This document shows positions 1 to 5,105 of a stretch of DNA of 7,481 nt, in pieces (positions within the stretch are counted from its first letter, which is position 1; every line of letters begins with the position of its first letter). The DNA comes from an uncultured Clostridia bacterium. GTDB taxonomy: Bacteria > Bacillota > Clostridia > Christensenellales > CAG-314. The notes below the pieces were generated by a model. That model had not been told where the DNA came from. It saw only the letters and a program-made list of their open reading frames with translations, and made no database searches. The translations under genes were made by a program, and so were the position numbers. The DNA is taken from contig CALGIK010000287.1 in assembly GCA_937915515.1 (NCBI GenBank), positions 1-7,481 of the forward strand. The letters are read 5' to 3'.

Positions 1-356
1 TTTTTTATAAAAGGTTCGATACCGTATTTTTCAATTTCCTGCTTTCCGTCAATGCCTAAGGATTTTTCTACTTCCAACTCTACAGGCAAGCCGTGCGTAT
101 CCCAGCCGGCTTTTCTTAAAACGGAATAGCCCTTCATAATTTTGTAACGCGGGATAATATCCTTCATCACTCTTGTTAAAACGTGACCGATGTGCGGTTT
201 GCCGTTTGCCGTCGGCGGACCGTCATAAAAAGTGAATACCTTATCGGCGCTGTTTTTTGTGTTTGTTTTTTCAAATACTTTATTTTTGCGCCAAAATTCG
301 AGCACCTGTTTTTCGCGCTCGACAAAATTTAAATCCGAATCTACTTTTTTGTACAT
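1..356 (-). CDS. ileS: Isoleucine--tRNA ligase, N-terminal part (cut by window edge)
   Basis: This is the first 118 codons of a cytoplasmic class I aminoacyl-tRNA synthetase that charges tRNA-Ile with isoleucine. The ATG at 356 follows an AGGA about 8 bases upstream on the minus strand. Residues 46-58 read [13 protein letters not shown], which contains the HIGH ATP-binding signature (55-58). [10 protein letters not shown] follows at 84-93, as in Ile/Val/Leu synthetases. The N-terminus ([22 protein letters not shown]) and the [23 protein letters not shown] stretch resemble, from memory, the longer clostridial form of about 1,035 residues (type 2), the class often associated with natural mupirocin tolerance; that subtype is an inference from the N-terminus alone. 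The KMSKS motif and C-terminal zinc region lie outside the window. The gene has its own promoter at 412-440 and a short leader. Confidence 0.96.
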   Translation of the reverse strand, partial: MYKKVDSDLNFVEREKQVLEFWRKNKVFEKTNTKNSADKVFTFYDGPPTANGKPHIGHVLTRVMKDIIPRYKIMKGYSVLRKAGWDTHGLPVELEVEKSLGIDGKQEIEKYGIEPFIK

Positions 357-411
357 ATTCTCGTCCTGTTAACACGCTTTTCTTTTTGCGTTTGTTTTTG
401 TGTATTAATTG

Positions 412-440
412 ATTTTACTACAATACGTCATTTTAAGCAA
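412..440 (-). promoter_or_regulatory. Probable housekeeping promoter of ileS
   Basis: On the minus strand TTGCTT (440-435) and TAAAAT (417-412) are separated by exactly 17 bases, a good sigma-70/SigA-type promoter. The predicted transcript starts near 405, giving a leader of about 50 nt before the ileS ATG at 356. That is too short for a T-box. It faces away from the SRP RNA promoter, with the two -35 boxes 30 bp apart. Confidence 0.7.
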
Positions 441-470
441 GTTTTTGCATCTATTTTTGCTTTAAAGTTG

Positions 471-499
471 TTGATTATTTTAGTCAAATATGCTAAAAT
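471..499 (+). promoter_or_regulatory. Strong promoter of the SRP RNA gene
   Basis: TTGATT (471-476) and TAAAAT (494-499) have a 17-base spacer, and TGC (491-493) directly precedes the -10 box, making it an extended -10. The predicted start is around 505-507, which coincides with the 5' strand of the SRP RNA terminal helix. The promoter match and the RNA end therefore support each other. Confidence 0.8.
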
Positions 500-504
500 T
501 ACTC

Positions 505-775
505 TACTGTGCTAGGTGGGGAGCCAGCGGTGCCCTGTAACACGCAAACCGCTACAGCGTGACTGAATACCTCGGGCGGCCAGTTTTGTGGGAGGCAGGA
601 ATAAATAAGGAGCGTTGATACCAAGGTCTTGTGCAATAATGCCCTCGCGAACCATGTCAGGGCGGAAGCAGCAGCATTAAGCAGTGCGCGTTATGTGCCA
701 CGAGAGTGCTTTGGAGTAGCCGCCTGTTTGGATACCGCTCCGGCAAGATTGGTCAACTTAGGTTGCACAGTAAAT
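505..775 (+). ncRNA. ffs: Signal recognition particle RNA, large Bacillota type with Alu domain
   Basis: This is the RNA scaffold of the signal recognition particle; it binds Ffh and targets nascent membrane and secreted proteins to the SecYEG translocon. The 5' part (GTGCTAGGTGGGGAG, then GCGGTGCCCTGTA) closely matches the Alu-domain start of Bacillus scRNA, and the ends pair as ACTGTGC near 506 with GCACAGT near 765. The Ffh-binding domain is at about 651-680: GUCAGG (656-661), a GGAA tetraloop (664-667) and AGCAGC (670-675). The length of about 270 nt agrees with the long Bacillota form rather than the 4.5S form. The stem under the GGAA loop is one base pair shorter than in B. subtilis or E. 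coli. It is the only plus-strand gene here. Exact ends are good to a few bases. Confidence 0.96.
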
Positions 776-785
776 TGATTAAAAT

Positions 786-817
786 AGGATTGCTTTTTAC
801 GCAATCCTTATTTTTTT
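786..817 (+). terminator. Rho-independent terminator of the SRP RNA
   Basis: The 8-bp stem AGGATTGC (786-793) / GCAATCCT (801-808) has a 7-base loop and is followed by TATTTTTTT. It lies 11 bases after the SRP RNA end. Read on the minus strand, the same hairpin is followed by ATTTTAAT, so it may also weakly stop transcripts of the membrane-protein gene that ends at 881. I see no better minus-strand terminator in 809-880. Confidence 0.88.
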
Positions 818-880
818 ATAAAACAATTTGTTTATGGCAGCATAAATTACTGTTTATGTTTTAAAAAAAAGCATTAATAT

Positions 881-1600
881 TTACAAATTAAATTTACGCA
901 ACATTTCCTGTTTAAAGGTTTTGCGGTATGCTATTATCATAACAAGCAAGTTTAACAGAGAAAAGAAAAACAGCGAAAAAGTAAACCAATATATGAGATT
1001 AAGTCTTAATATCCATATAAAAAGTTGCGGCAGCAGTGCCAATATGCTTGCTAAAAGAAGCGATACAAAATAATATTTGTATTTGCTTTTGTTTGCAATT
1101 ATAAATATATCTGTGGCGATTATTATTGCTACTAAAATGCCGGGTATTATATATTCTATCGATACGGCAACGCCGCTTAGGTTACCCTGAGTTTCGAGGC
1201 TTTTTACGACATCAATGCCCAAAACGCAAATACAGCTTATCAGTCCGCTAAGTCCTAAGATACTGTACAGTCTTCGTTTTTGGTAGACGGAATTCATAAC
1301 GGCAAAGTAGCCCCCAAACAGTCCGACCAATACATATCCCGACCAGAGCGTGCCGCTGTAAATTATCCAGTTGATAGCTATGCAAACGGCACCCGCCACC
1401 AAAAAGAAAGGAAGCAGGTTCTTCCGCAAAAAGTTTTTACTGTTTTTGCTTTCTACCGTTAAAATCGGATATGTGATTCTGCTTTGCACTTCTTCGCTTG
1501 ATTTTTCCGACTCTACTTTTTCGTCAAGATAACTGCCGCATAAAGGACAATTAACAAGACGGTCGTTTACGTTAACTTTACAATTTCTGCAGTATTTCAT
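881..1600 (-). CDS. Zinc-ribbon six-helix membrane protein
   Basis: A 239-residue protein whose N-terminus has a compact zinc-ribbon pattern: C4-x2-C7 and C18-x2-C21 (YCRNCK, NCPLCG). A charged linker follows (about 27-58), then six hydrophobic segments at roughly 61-81, 84-105, 111-133, 145-169, 175-198 and 202-224. It is therefore likely a membrane protein with a cytosolic metal-binding head. From memory, the layout resembles the DUF6320-type proteins found beside acyltransferase-like genes in Clostridia; I cannot confirm this without a search. Its ATG lies 2 bases after the stop of the condensation-fold gene, with no clear ribosome-binding site, which suggests translational coupling and a shared function. 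No enzymatic motif is visible, so the molecular function is unknown. Confidence 0.85.
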   Translation of the reverse strand: MKYCRNCKVNVNDRLVNCPLCGSYLDEKVESEKSSEEVQSRITYPILTVESKNSKNFLRKNLLPFFLVAGAVCIAINWIIYSGTLWSGYVLVGLFGGYFAVMNSVYQKRRLYSILGLSGLISCICVLGIDVVKSLETQGNLSGVAVSIEYIIPGILVAIIIATDIFIIANKSKYKYYFVSLLLASILALLPQLFIWILRLNLIYWFTFSLFFFSLLNLLVMIIAYRKTFKQEMLRKFNL

Positions 1601-1602
1601 AA

Positions 1603-2661
1603 TTATATATCACAATTTGTGTCGACGTCGACAGATAGTCCCAGCTGTGCTAATTTAGTAAAGAAAAGCCTAACTACGCCCGATTCCTTAATAGTACGGC
1701 TTGCCGATATTACCGTCTTGTTTAAATAGGTGCAACAGCTAAAACTTACCATTTCTCTCTTTTGCGGTCCTAAAATAAATTCGTAACGGCAAACGTGATC
1801 GTTAAATTCCTTAGGCGGAGTCACTATACCCAAATTACTTATAGTGCTTGTACGAGCTTTTGCACCGTATTTTTCGAAGGCTATTTTAAGTATAATGTTT
1901 TTTAACACCAGAGGACAAATTTTTATCAAAAAATTACGCTGACTTTTTACATTAAAGTTTATTGTCCCCATAAAATATTCCATAGTATTTTGACGTGCAA
2001 ATTGCTCTTTTACAGTTTTTAGAATAGAATCAAAATCGGTGGTGCCGTTGCTGTGAATACTCATAATGCTGACAAAATTACGTAAAGAGGGAGTAGGATA
2101 AAACTTGCGTAAATTTGCAGGCACGCTTACGACAACGGGACGTTTTTTTGAATAGCCAAAAAAGCGCCTGTCCTCTTCTATTGCCCAAGCGATAACGGCA
2201 GTAAGAAGCTGTGTTATTGTCACGTTTTTCTCTTTTGCTTTGTTATATAATTGTTGCGAATCCAGGCTGCCGTTTATGACAATTAAAGAAAAATTGTTTA
2301 ATCTTTGTCCCGGTATTTGAAAACTTACTACGTCTTTTGCTAATTTTGGACTCTTTAAGTCTGCCATTTGCATAAAGCTGTCTATAGCTTCTTCACGGCG
2401 GGGTTTATCACGATCGTCAAGATAATTTTCTTTATCCTTAATTTCAACGCCCTTTAGCCTTAGATATGCGCCGACAAGAGTGTTTAAAAAAACTATGCCG
2501 CCGCTGCCGTCGGTGACAGCATGAAAAAAATCCACAGATATACGGTAATCGAAGTATGTTACTCTTATGCCGGCGTGGCGGCTGTCCATAGGAATACGAG
2601 TGCAGGGGAAAAGCCTTTCCTCCTCCACCACGGATATACCGAAGGCTCTAAATAATACCAA
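1603..2661 (-). CDS. Condensation/alcohol-acetyltransferase-fold protein, C-terminal part of a frameshifted gene
   Basis: This frame carries the catalytic part of a chloramphenicol-acetyltransferase/condensation-fold enzyme. H47-A-V-T-D51-G (HAVTDG) is the HxxxDG active-site motif of this fold. Further family-like stretches are VSVPANLRKFYPTPSLRNF (about 178-196) and the STISNLG turn (272-278). Genuine coding probably begins at V11 (GTG at 2631); residues before that are the wrong frame over sequence coding for the upstream fragment. Joined to the frame ending at 2565 it makes a protein of about 514 residues, normal for a two-lobe condensation-fold protein with an added N-terminal region. Such enzymes move acyl groups or join acyl and amine or alcohol partners; the substrate cannot be read from the sequence. 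The stop at 1603 is 2 bases before the zinc-ribbon membrane gene. Confidence 0.82.
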   Translation of the reverse strand: MVLFRAFGISVVEEERLFPCTRIPMDSRHAGIRVTYFDYRISVDFFHAVTDGSGGIVFLNTLVGAYLRLKGVEIKDKENYLDDRDKPRREEAIDSFMQMADLKSPKLAKDVVSFQIPGQRLNNFSLIVINGSLDSQQLYNKAKEKNVTITQLLTAVIAWAIEEDRRFFGYSKKRPVVVSVPANLRKFYPTPSLRNFVSIMSIHSNGTTDFDSILKTVKEQFARQNTMEYFMGTINFNVKSQRNFLIKICPLVLKNIILKIAFEKYGAKARTSTISNLGIVTPPKEFNDHVCRYEFILGPQKREMVSFSCCTYLNKTVISASRTIKESGVVRLFFTKLAQLGLSVDVDTNCDI

Positions 2662-3146
2662 AACATTCCCCTTTTTATCGAGCCCGTAATTGTCGGAAAA
2701 CGCCTCATGGTACTGTTTAAAGCGTATTGCAGGGTATAAGGGTCAATTTTTTCTTTTAGTATAGACGATAACCGAAACATACCGTTGATATCGGGAGTAT
2801 CCGTTGAAGGAAAAATCATTGCGGCGTTGTCAAGATTTACCCAATCGGCATTAGGACACTGTTTTTCGGCAATTTTAAGCAAAGCACGCTTTCTGCTTAA
2901 TTGTTCGTCCGTAAAGCGTGTTTTTGTATCCTTTTTTATCTTGGCGCAGTTATAAACTAATCCTTTTGCTTTAATCTGCTCAATTCGCTTATTGGCTTTT
3001 TCTTGTTTTTTTGCAATGCTGTTAAGCTCCTTACGCCGTTTAACATTTTCTCTTTCTGCAGATTTTTGCAACTTCTTCTCCTGACGGATAGAATTTTGCT
3101 CATAACGCGTCTTATTTACTTTTTTCTTTAGAAAATTTTCTTTCAT
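2565..3146 (-). CDS. Condensation/alcohol-acetyltransferase-fold protein, N-terminal part of a frameshifted gene
   Basis: This is the start of the same gene. Residues 1 to about 95 are very rich in Lys, Arg, Glu and Gln (for example VKRRKELNSIAKKQEKANKR) and look like a charged helix or coiled coil. The enzyme lobe starts around 101 with DWVNLDNAAMIFPS, the usual opening of the clostridial acetyltransferase-like family, and continues to GMFWYYLEPSVYP (160-172). After P172 the frame reads WWRRKGFSPALVF and stops at 2565, which has no family resemblance; the sister frame there reads VVEEERLFPCTRI, which does. One lost base near 2631 explains both. The ATG at 3146 lacks a strong ribosome-binding site. 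It lies 44 bases after the methyltransferase stop. Confidence 0.8.
   Translation of the reverse strand: MKENFLKKKVNKTRYEQNSIRQEKKLQKSAERENVKRRKELNSIAKKQEKANKRIEQIKAKGLVYNCAKIKKDTKTRFTDEQLSRKRALLKIAEKQCPNADWVNLDNAAMIFPSTDTPDINGMFRLSSILKEKIDPYTLQYALNSTMRRFPTITGSIKRGMFWYYLEPSVYPWWRRKGFSPALVFLWTAATPA
2629..2633 (-). other. Apparent -1 frameshift site
   Basis: On the minus strand the sequence runs TATCCGTGGTGGAGGAGG. The upstream frame reads Tyr-Pro-Trp-Trp-Arg-Arg; the frame one base back reads Val-Val-Glu-Glu from 2631. One extra G after CCG would give Tyr-Pro-Val-Val-Glu-Glu and join the two parts. The site sits in a GGTGGAGGAGG near-repeat. No slippery heptamer of the X-XXY-YYZ type is visible at the switch, so a programmed shift is unlikely; an assembly error or a real mutation is more likely. 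Confidence 0.75.
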
Positions 3147-3156
3147 ATCTTAATTT

Positions 3157-3165
3157 AGTATACCA
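3157..3165 (-). promoter_or_regulatory. Possible extended -10 element before the condensation-fold gene
   Basis: On the minus strand TGG immediately precedes TATACT (3162-3157), an extended -10. No good -35 box lies 17 bases upstream (ATAAGA). The predicted start would be only a few bases before the ATG at 3146, giving a nearly leaderless message. The gene may instead be read only from the upstream promoter at 5061-5089. Confidence 0.3.
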
Positions 3166-3190
3166 TATTAATAAGTTTTTCTTATTTGTT

Positions 3191-3712
3191 TTATAAAAAT
3201 TCCTTCAAATCGGTAAATCTTTTTTTAATATTGCTCTGCTTAAAATATTGATATAAATTACATTCCTTCTGAGCGTTAAACAGTTTACGTTTTTTGTCGG
3301 CTTTTTTCCCTAACGATTTTTCGAAATTTACGTCGGCATTTAACACAAACAGTGACCAATCAGAGAGTTGAGCGTATTTTTGACCTAAAATGCGCGTAAG
3401 TCCTTGCGCTTGAGTTAAATCTAATAATCTTTCACCATACGGCGGATTTGTGACAATTGTGCCGCCTGTCTGCATAACGGAAAAATCTCTTATGTCCTTT
3501 ACCTCAAAACGGATTTTTTGGCTTACATTTGCTCTTAAAGCGTGTCTATTGCATAACTTTATTGCAAAAGGATCATTGTCAAAAGCAAAAAAGTCCAATT
3601 TTCGGTCTGTCTTTTGACAATTTAAAGCTTTTTCTTTCGCCGTCAAATAAGCGGTGGCGTCAAAGTTTTTCCAACTTTCATATGCAAAATGCCTGTCAGA
3701 TCGGAAGAGCAC
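3191..3712 (-). CDS. rlmL: THUMP-type rRNA guanine-N2 methyltransferase, C-terminal part, gene broken by adapter sequence
   Basis: This is the catalytic C-terminal portion of a class I SAM-dependent RNA methyltransferase of the RlmL/YpsC family, which methylates N2 of a guanine in 23S rRNA. The first five residues (MLFRS) are encoded by Illumina adapter; native sequence starts at D6 (3697). DRHFAYESW corresponds to the family's NRxFAFExW segment, FAFDNDP (43-48) to the SAM-binding acidic motif, and TNPPYGERL (88-96) is the NPPY catalytic motif. KKADKKRKLFN (136-146) is the family's conserved C-terminal element. With the fragment at 3732-4376 plus 5-7 lost codons it makes about 388 residues, close to the usual length of about 385. 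The organism very probably has one intact gene here. Confidence 0.9.
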   Translation of the reverse strand: MLFRSDRHFAYESWKNFDATAYLTAKEKALNCQKTDRKLDFFAFDNDPFAIKLCNRHALRANVSQKIRFEVKDIRDFSVMQTGGTIVTNPPYGERLLDLTQAQGLTRILGQKYAQLSDWSLFVLNADVNFEKSLGKKADKKRKLFNAQKECNLYQYFKQSNIKKRFTDLKEFL

Positions 3713-4376
3713 ACGTATGAACTCCAGTCACATTCCTTAAAGCAATCCTTGCCGCTTCGATAACGATTGTGCCGCTGCCGCAAAAGGGGTCGCAAAAAGG
3801 TAAGTCAAAGCTAAAATCGGATAAAAACAATAAGGCGCACGCCAAAGTTTCTTTTAAAGGAGCCTGTGCAACATAATCACGATAGCCTCTTTTATGAAGA
3901 CCTATCCCGCTTGTATCTAAAAGTACGCTGACAATATCTTTTGTTATGTTTATCTCGACACCGTAATCGGCTCCTGTCTCTAAAAAAACGCTCTTGCCTG
4001 TTTTTGCGGCAAGTTTTTTGATAATGGCTTTTTTGGCTATGCTCTGAATTGAGGATAAAGCAAACAAGGTGCTTTTTACGCTTTTGGCGTTTACGATAAT
4101 TTTAGCGTCAGATGTGAAAAAATCCTGCCAGTCGATATTAAATACTCCGTCAAATAAAGCATCAAAGGTGGCGGCGGTAAATTTTGCCAAAACAATATAT
4201 ACTCTTTCGGCTGTGCGCAAAAACATATTGCAGTCTGCAATATCCTGCGCAGTGCCGTTAAAACAAAAACTGCCGTTGTCCGCCTTTAAATTTAAGTAAC
4301 CTAAAGCGGCAAGTTCTCTGTTTAGTATATTTTCTACGCCAAAGGCGCAGTTTACGCTTATGTTATAGCTGTCCAT
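3696..4376 (-). CDS. rlmL: THUMP-type rRNA guanine-N2 methyltransferase, N-terminal part, gene broken by adapter sequence
   Basis: This is the N-terminal part of the same RlmL/YpsC-family enzyme. Residues 1 to about 155 fit the ferredoxin-like plus THUMP RNA-binding region. APLKETLACALL (172-183) and the SAM-binding loop DPFCGSGTIVIEAA (196-209) begin the Rossmann methyltransferase domain. Native coding ends at or shortly before N215 (3732); the last residues VTGVHTCALPI and the stop are translated from adapter DNA, and this peptide ending is a known signature of such contamination. The ATG at 4376 lies inside the end of the upstream membrane-protein gene (14-bp overlap), which implies translational coupling. 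RlmL-type enzymes act on 23S rRNA during ribosome assembly in the cytoplasm. Confidence 0.9.
   Translation of the reverse strand: MDSYNISVNCAFGVENILNRELAALGYLNLKADNGSFCFNGTAQDIADCNMFLRTAERVYIVLAKFTAATFDALFDGVFNIDWQDFFTSDAKIIVNAKSVKSTLFALSSIQSIAKKAIIKKLAAKTGKSVFLETGADYGVEINITKDIVSVLLDTSGIGLHKRGYRDYVAQAPLKETLACALLFLSDFSFDLPFCDPFCGSGTIVIEAARIALRNVTGVHTCALPI
3698..3731 (+). other. Illumina TruSeq indexed adapter embedded in the assembly
   Basis: The plus strand from 3698 begins AGATCGGAAGAGCACACGT and runs through GAACTCCAGTCAC at 3719-3731. It matches the 34-base TruSeq indexed-adapter stem at all but one base (A at 3717 where the adapter has C). The next bases, ATTCCT (3732-3737), equal a TruSeq index sequence as I recall it (index 27), so adapter-derived DNA may extend to about 3738. 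It is synthetic sequence that interrupts a conserved gene. Confidence 0.97.
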
Positions 4377-5037
4377 TTAATTTAGCTTTTAACTGTTTAA
4401 TAAGACAATAGGCTTCGGCAAAAAATCTTTTATGGTCGGCGACGTTCTTTTTTGTCATGATAAGAAGTTCGGCAAAAATGTGTACGCATAAATAAATCTG
4501 AAGTACAAATTCGCCAATTATGCAGGTGCCGAATTTTACGATTAGCCAAATTACCAAACCGATTATTGACAAAAAGATAACAATCGAACCGAGAGCAATC
4601 CATTTATCCACATAAAACAAACAGAGGGTAAACCAAAATACGCAAGGCAGCATTATTGCTATTGATACACGAGCTAAAATATTATGTATATCTGCTAAAA
4701 TAGGCAGTTCGGAAGGCAGAAAAGGCACAACGACAGTAATAAAATACAATAAAACGCCCACTACATATATGGAAGGCATTATATAGTCTTTATAACCGCA
4801 CAGCTTAAGCACATACCAACCGCCTACTGCATAATAAATACAAAAACCTAAAGACAGATAAACAAGCTGGGTATAATGGCCGTATTTGCCGCCTACGTCG
4901 GATAAGCTGTCTTCGATAATATCGCCCTGCATTCCAAATAATATTAAAAGAACAGGCAAAATCAAACATCCGAATATTCCGAAAAACCATAGAATACTTT
5001 TTTGATGTTTGTTAATGTTTTTCTTAGAAATCTCCAA
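4363..5037 (-). CDS. Six-helix membrane protein of unknown function
   Basis: The product is about 224 residues, starting at the TTG at 5037. The in-frame ATG at 5052 is a less likely start because the predicted transcript begins at about 5054 and the AGGAG at 5049-5045 sits 7 bases before the TTG. Counting from the ATG, six hydrophobic segments occur at about 20-40, 60-84, 90-111, 122-147, 150-173 and 178-199, with a Lys-rich cytosolic C-terminus. The loop after helix 1 contains SLSDVGGKYGHY, which recalls the SDxG loop of DUF998 or Frag1/DRAM-like membrane proteins; this is a weak resemblance and I do not assign a family. It has its own strong promoter and heads the four-gene cluster, overlapping the methyltransferase gene by 14 bp. 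Confidence 0.78.
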   Translation of the reverse strand: MEISKKNINKHQKSILWFFGIFGCLILPVLLILFGMQGDIIEDSLSDVGGKYGHYTQLVYLSLGFCIYYAVGGWYVLKLCGYKDYIMPSIYVVGVLLYFITVVVPFLPSELPILADIHNILARVSIAIMLPCVFWFTLCLFYVDKWIALGSIVIFLSIIGLVIWLIVKFGTCIIGEFVLQIYLCVHIFAELLIMTKKNVADHKRFFAEAYCLIKQLKAKLNGQL

Positions 5038-5044
5038 AACCCTT

Positions 5045-5049
5045 CTCCT
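5045..5049 (-). promoter_or_regulatory. Ribosome-binding site that decides a TTG start
   Basis: AGGAG on the minus strand lies inside the first codons of the longer ATG frame, but 7 bases before the TTG at 5037. With transcription predicted to start near 5054, only the TTG has both a leader and a well-spaced Shine-Dalgarno sequence. Confidence 0.6.
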
Positions 5050-5060
5050 CATGTTTTTTT

Positions 5061-5089
5061 ATTATAGCACGCTATCTTAGTATTGGCAA
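5061..5089 (-). promoter_or_regulatory. Strong promoter of the four-gene membrane protein/methyltransferase/acyltransferase cluster
   Basis: On the minus strand TTGCCA (5089-5084) and a perfect TATAAT (5066-5061) are 17 bases apart, with TGC directly before the -10 as an extended element. Predicted start is about 5054. It sits in the 53-bp gap after the PAP2 gene, so the downstream cluster can be expressed independently of that gene. Confidence 0.82.
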
Positions 5090-5105
5090 TTGTTAAGTAT
5101 TCAGT

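Noticed and set aside
841..858. Inverted repeat CATAAA-N6-TTTATG as a terminator for the gene ending at 881
   Set aside because: The stem is AT-only apart from one pair and no T-run follows it on the minus strand.
1280..1462. Plus-strand 60-residue reading frame
   Set aside because: It is antisense to the zinc-ribbon membrane protein, lacks a ribosome-binding site and has no recognisable motif.
1621..1632. Perfect 12-bp palindrome GTCGACGTCGAC
   Set aside because: It encodes VDVD at the end of the condensation-fold protein and has no partner site or promoter context; it reads as chance codon choice.
2565..2661. Programmed -1 ribosomal frameshifting in the condensation-fold gene
   Set aside because: There is no X-XXY-YYZ slippery heptamer at the point where family resemblance switches frame, and no obvious downstream pseudoknot; a lost base explains it more simply.
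3529..3720. Plus-strand reading frame ending in QIGRAHV
   Set aside because: It lies antisense to the methyltransferase gene and its end is translated adapter sequence; not a gene.
4805..4990. 61-residue minus-strand frame inside the six-helix membrane gene
   Set aside because: It overlaps a well-supported membrane protein in another frame and shows no independent signal.
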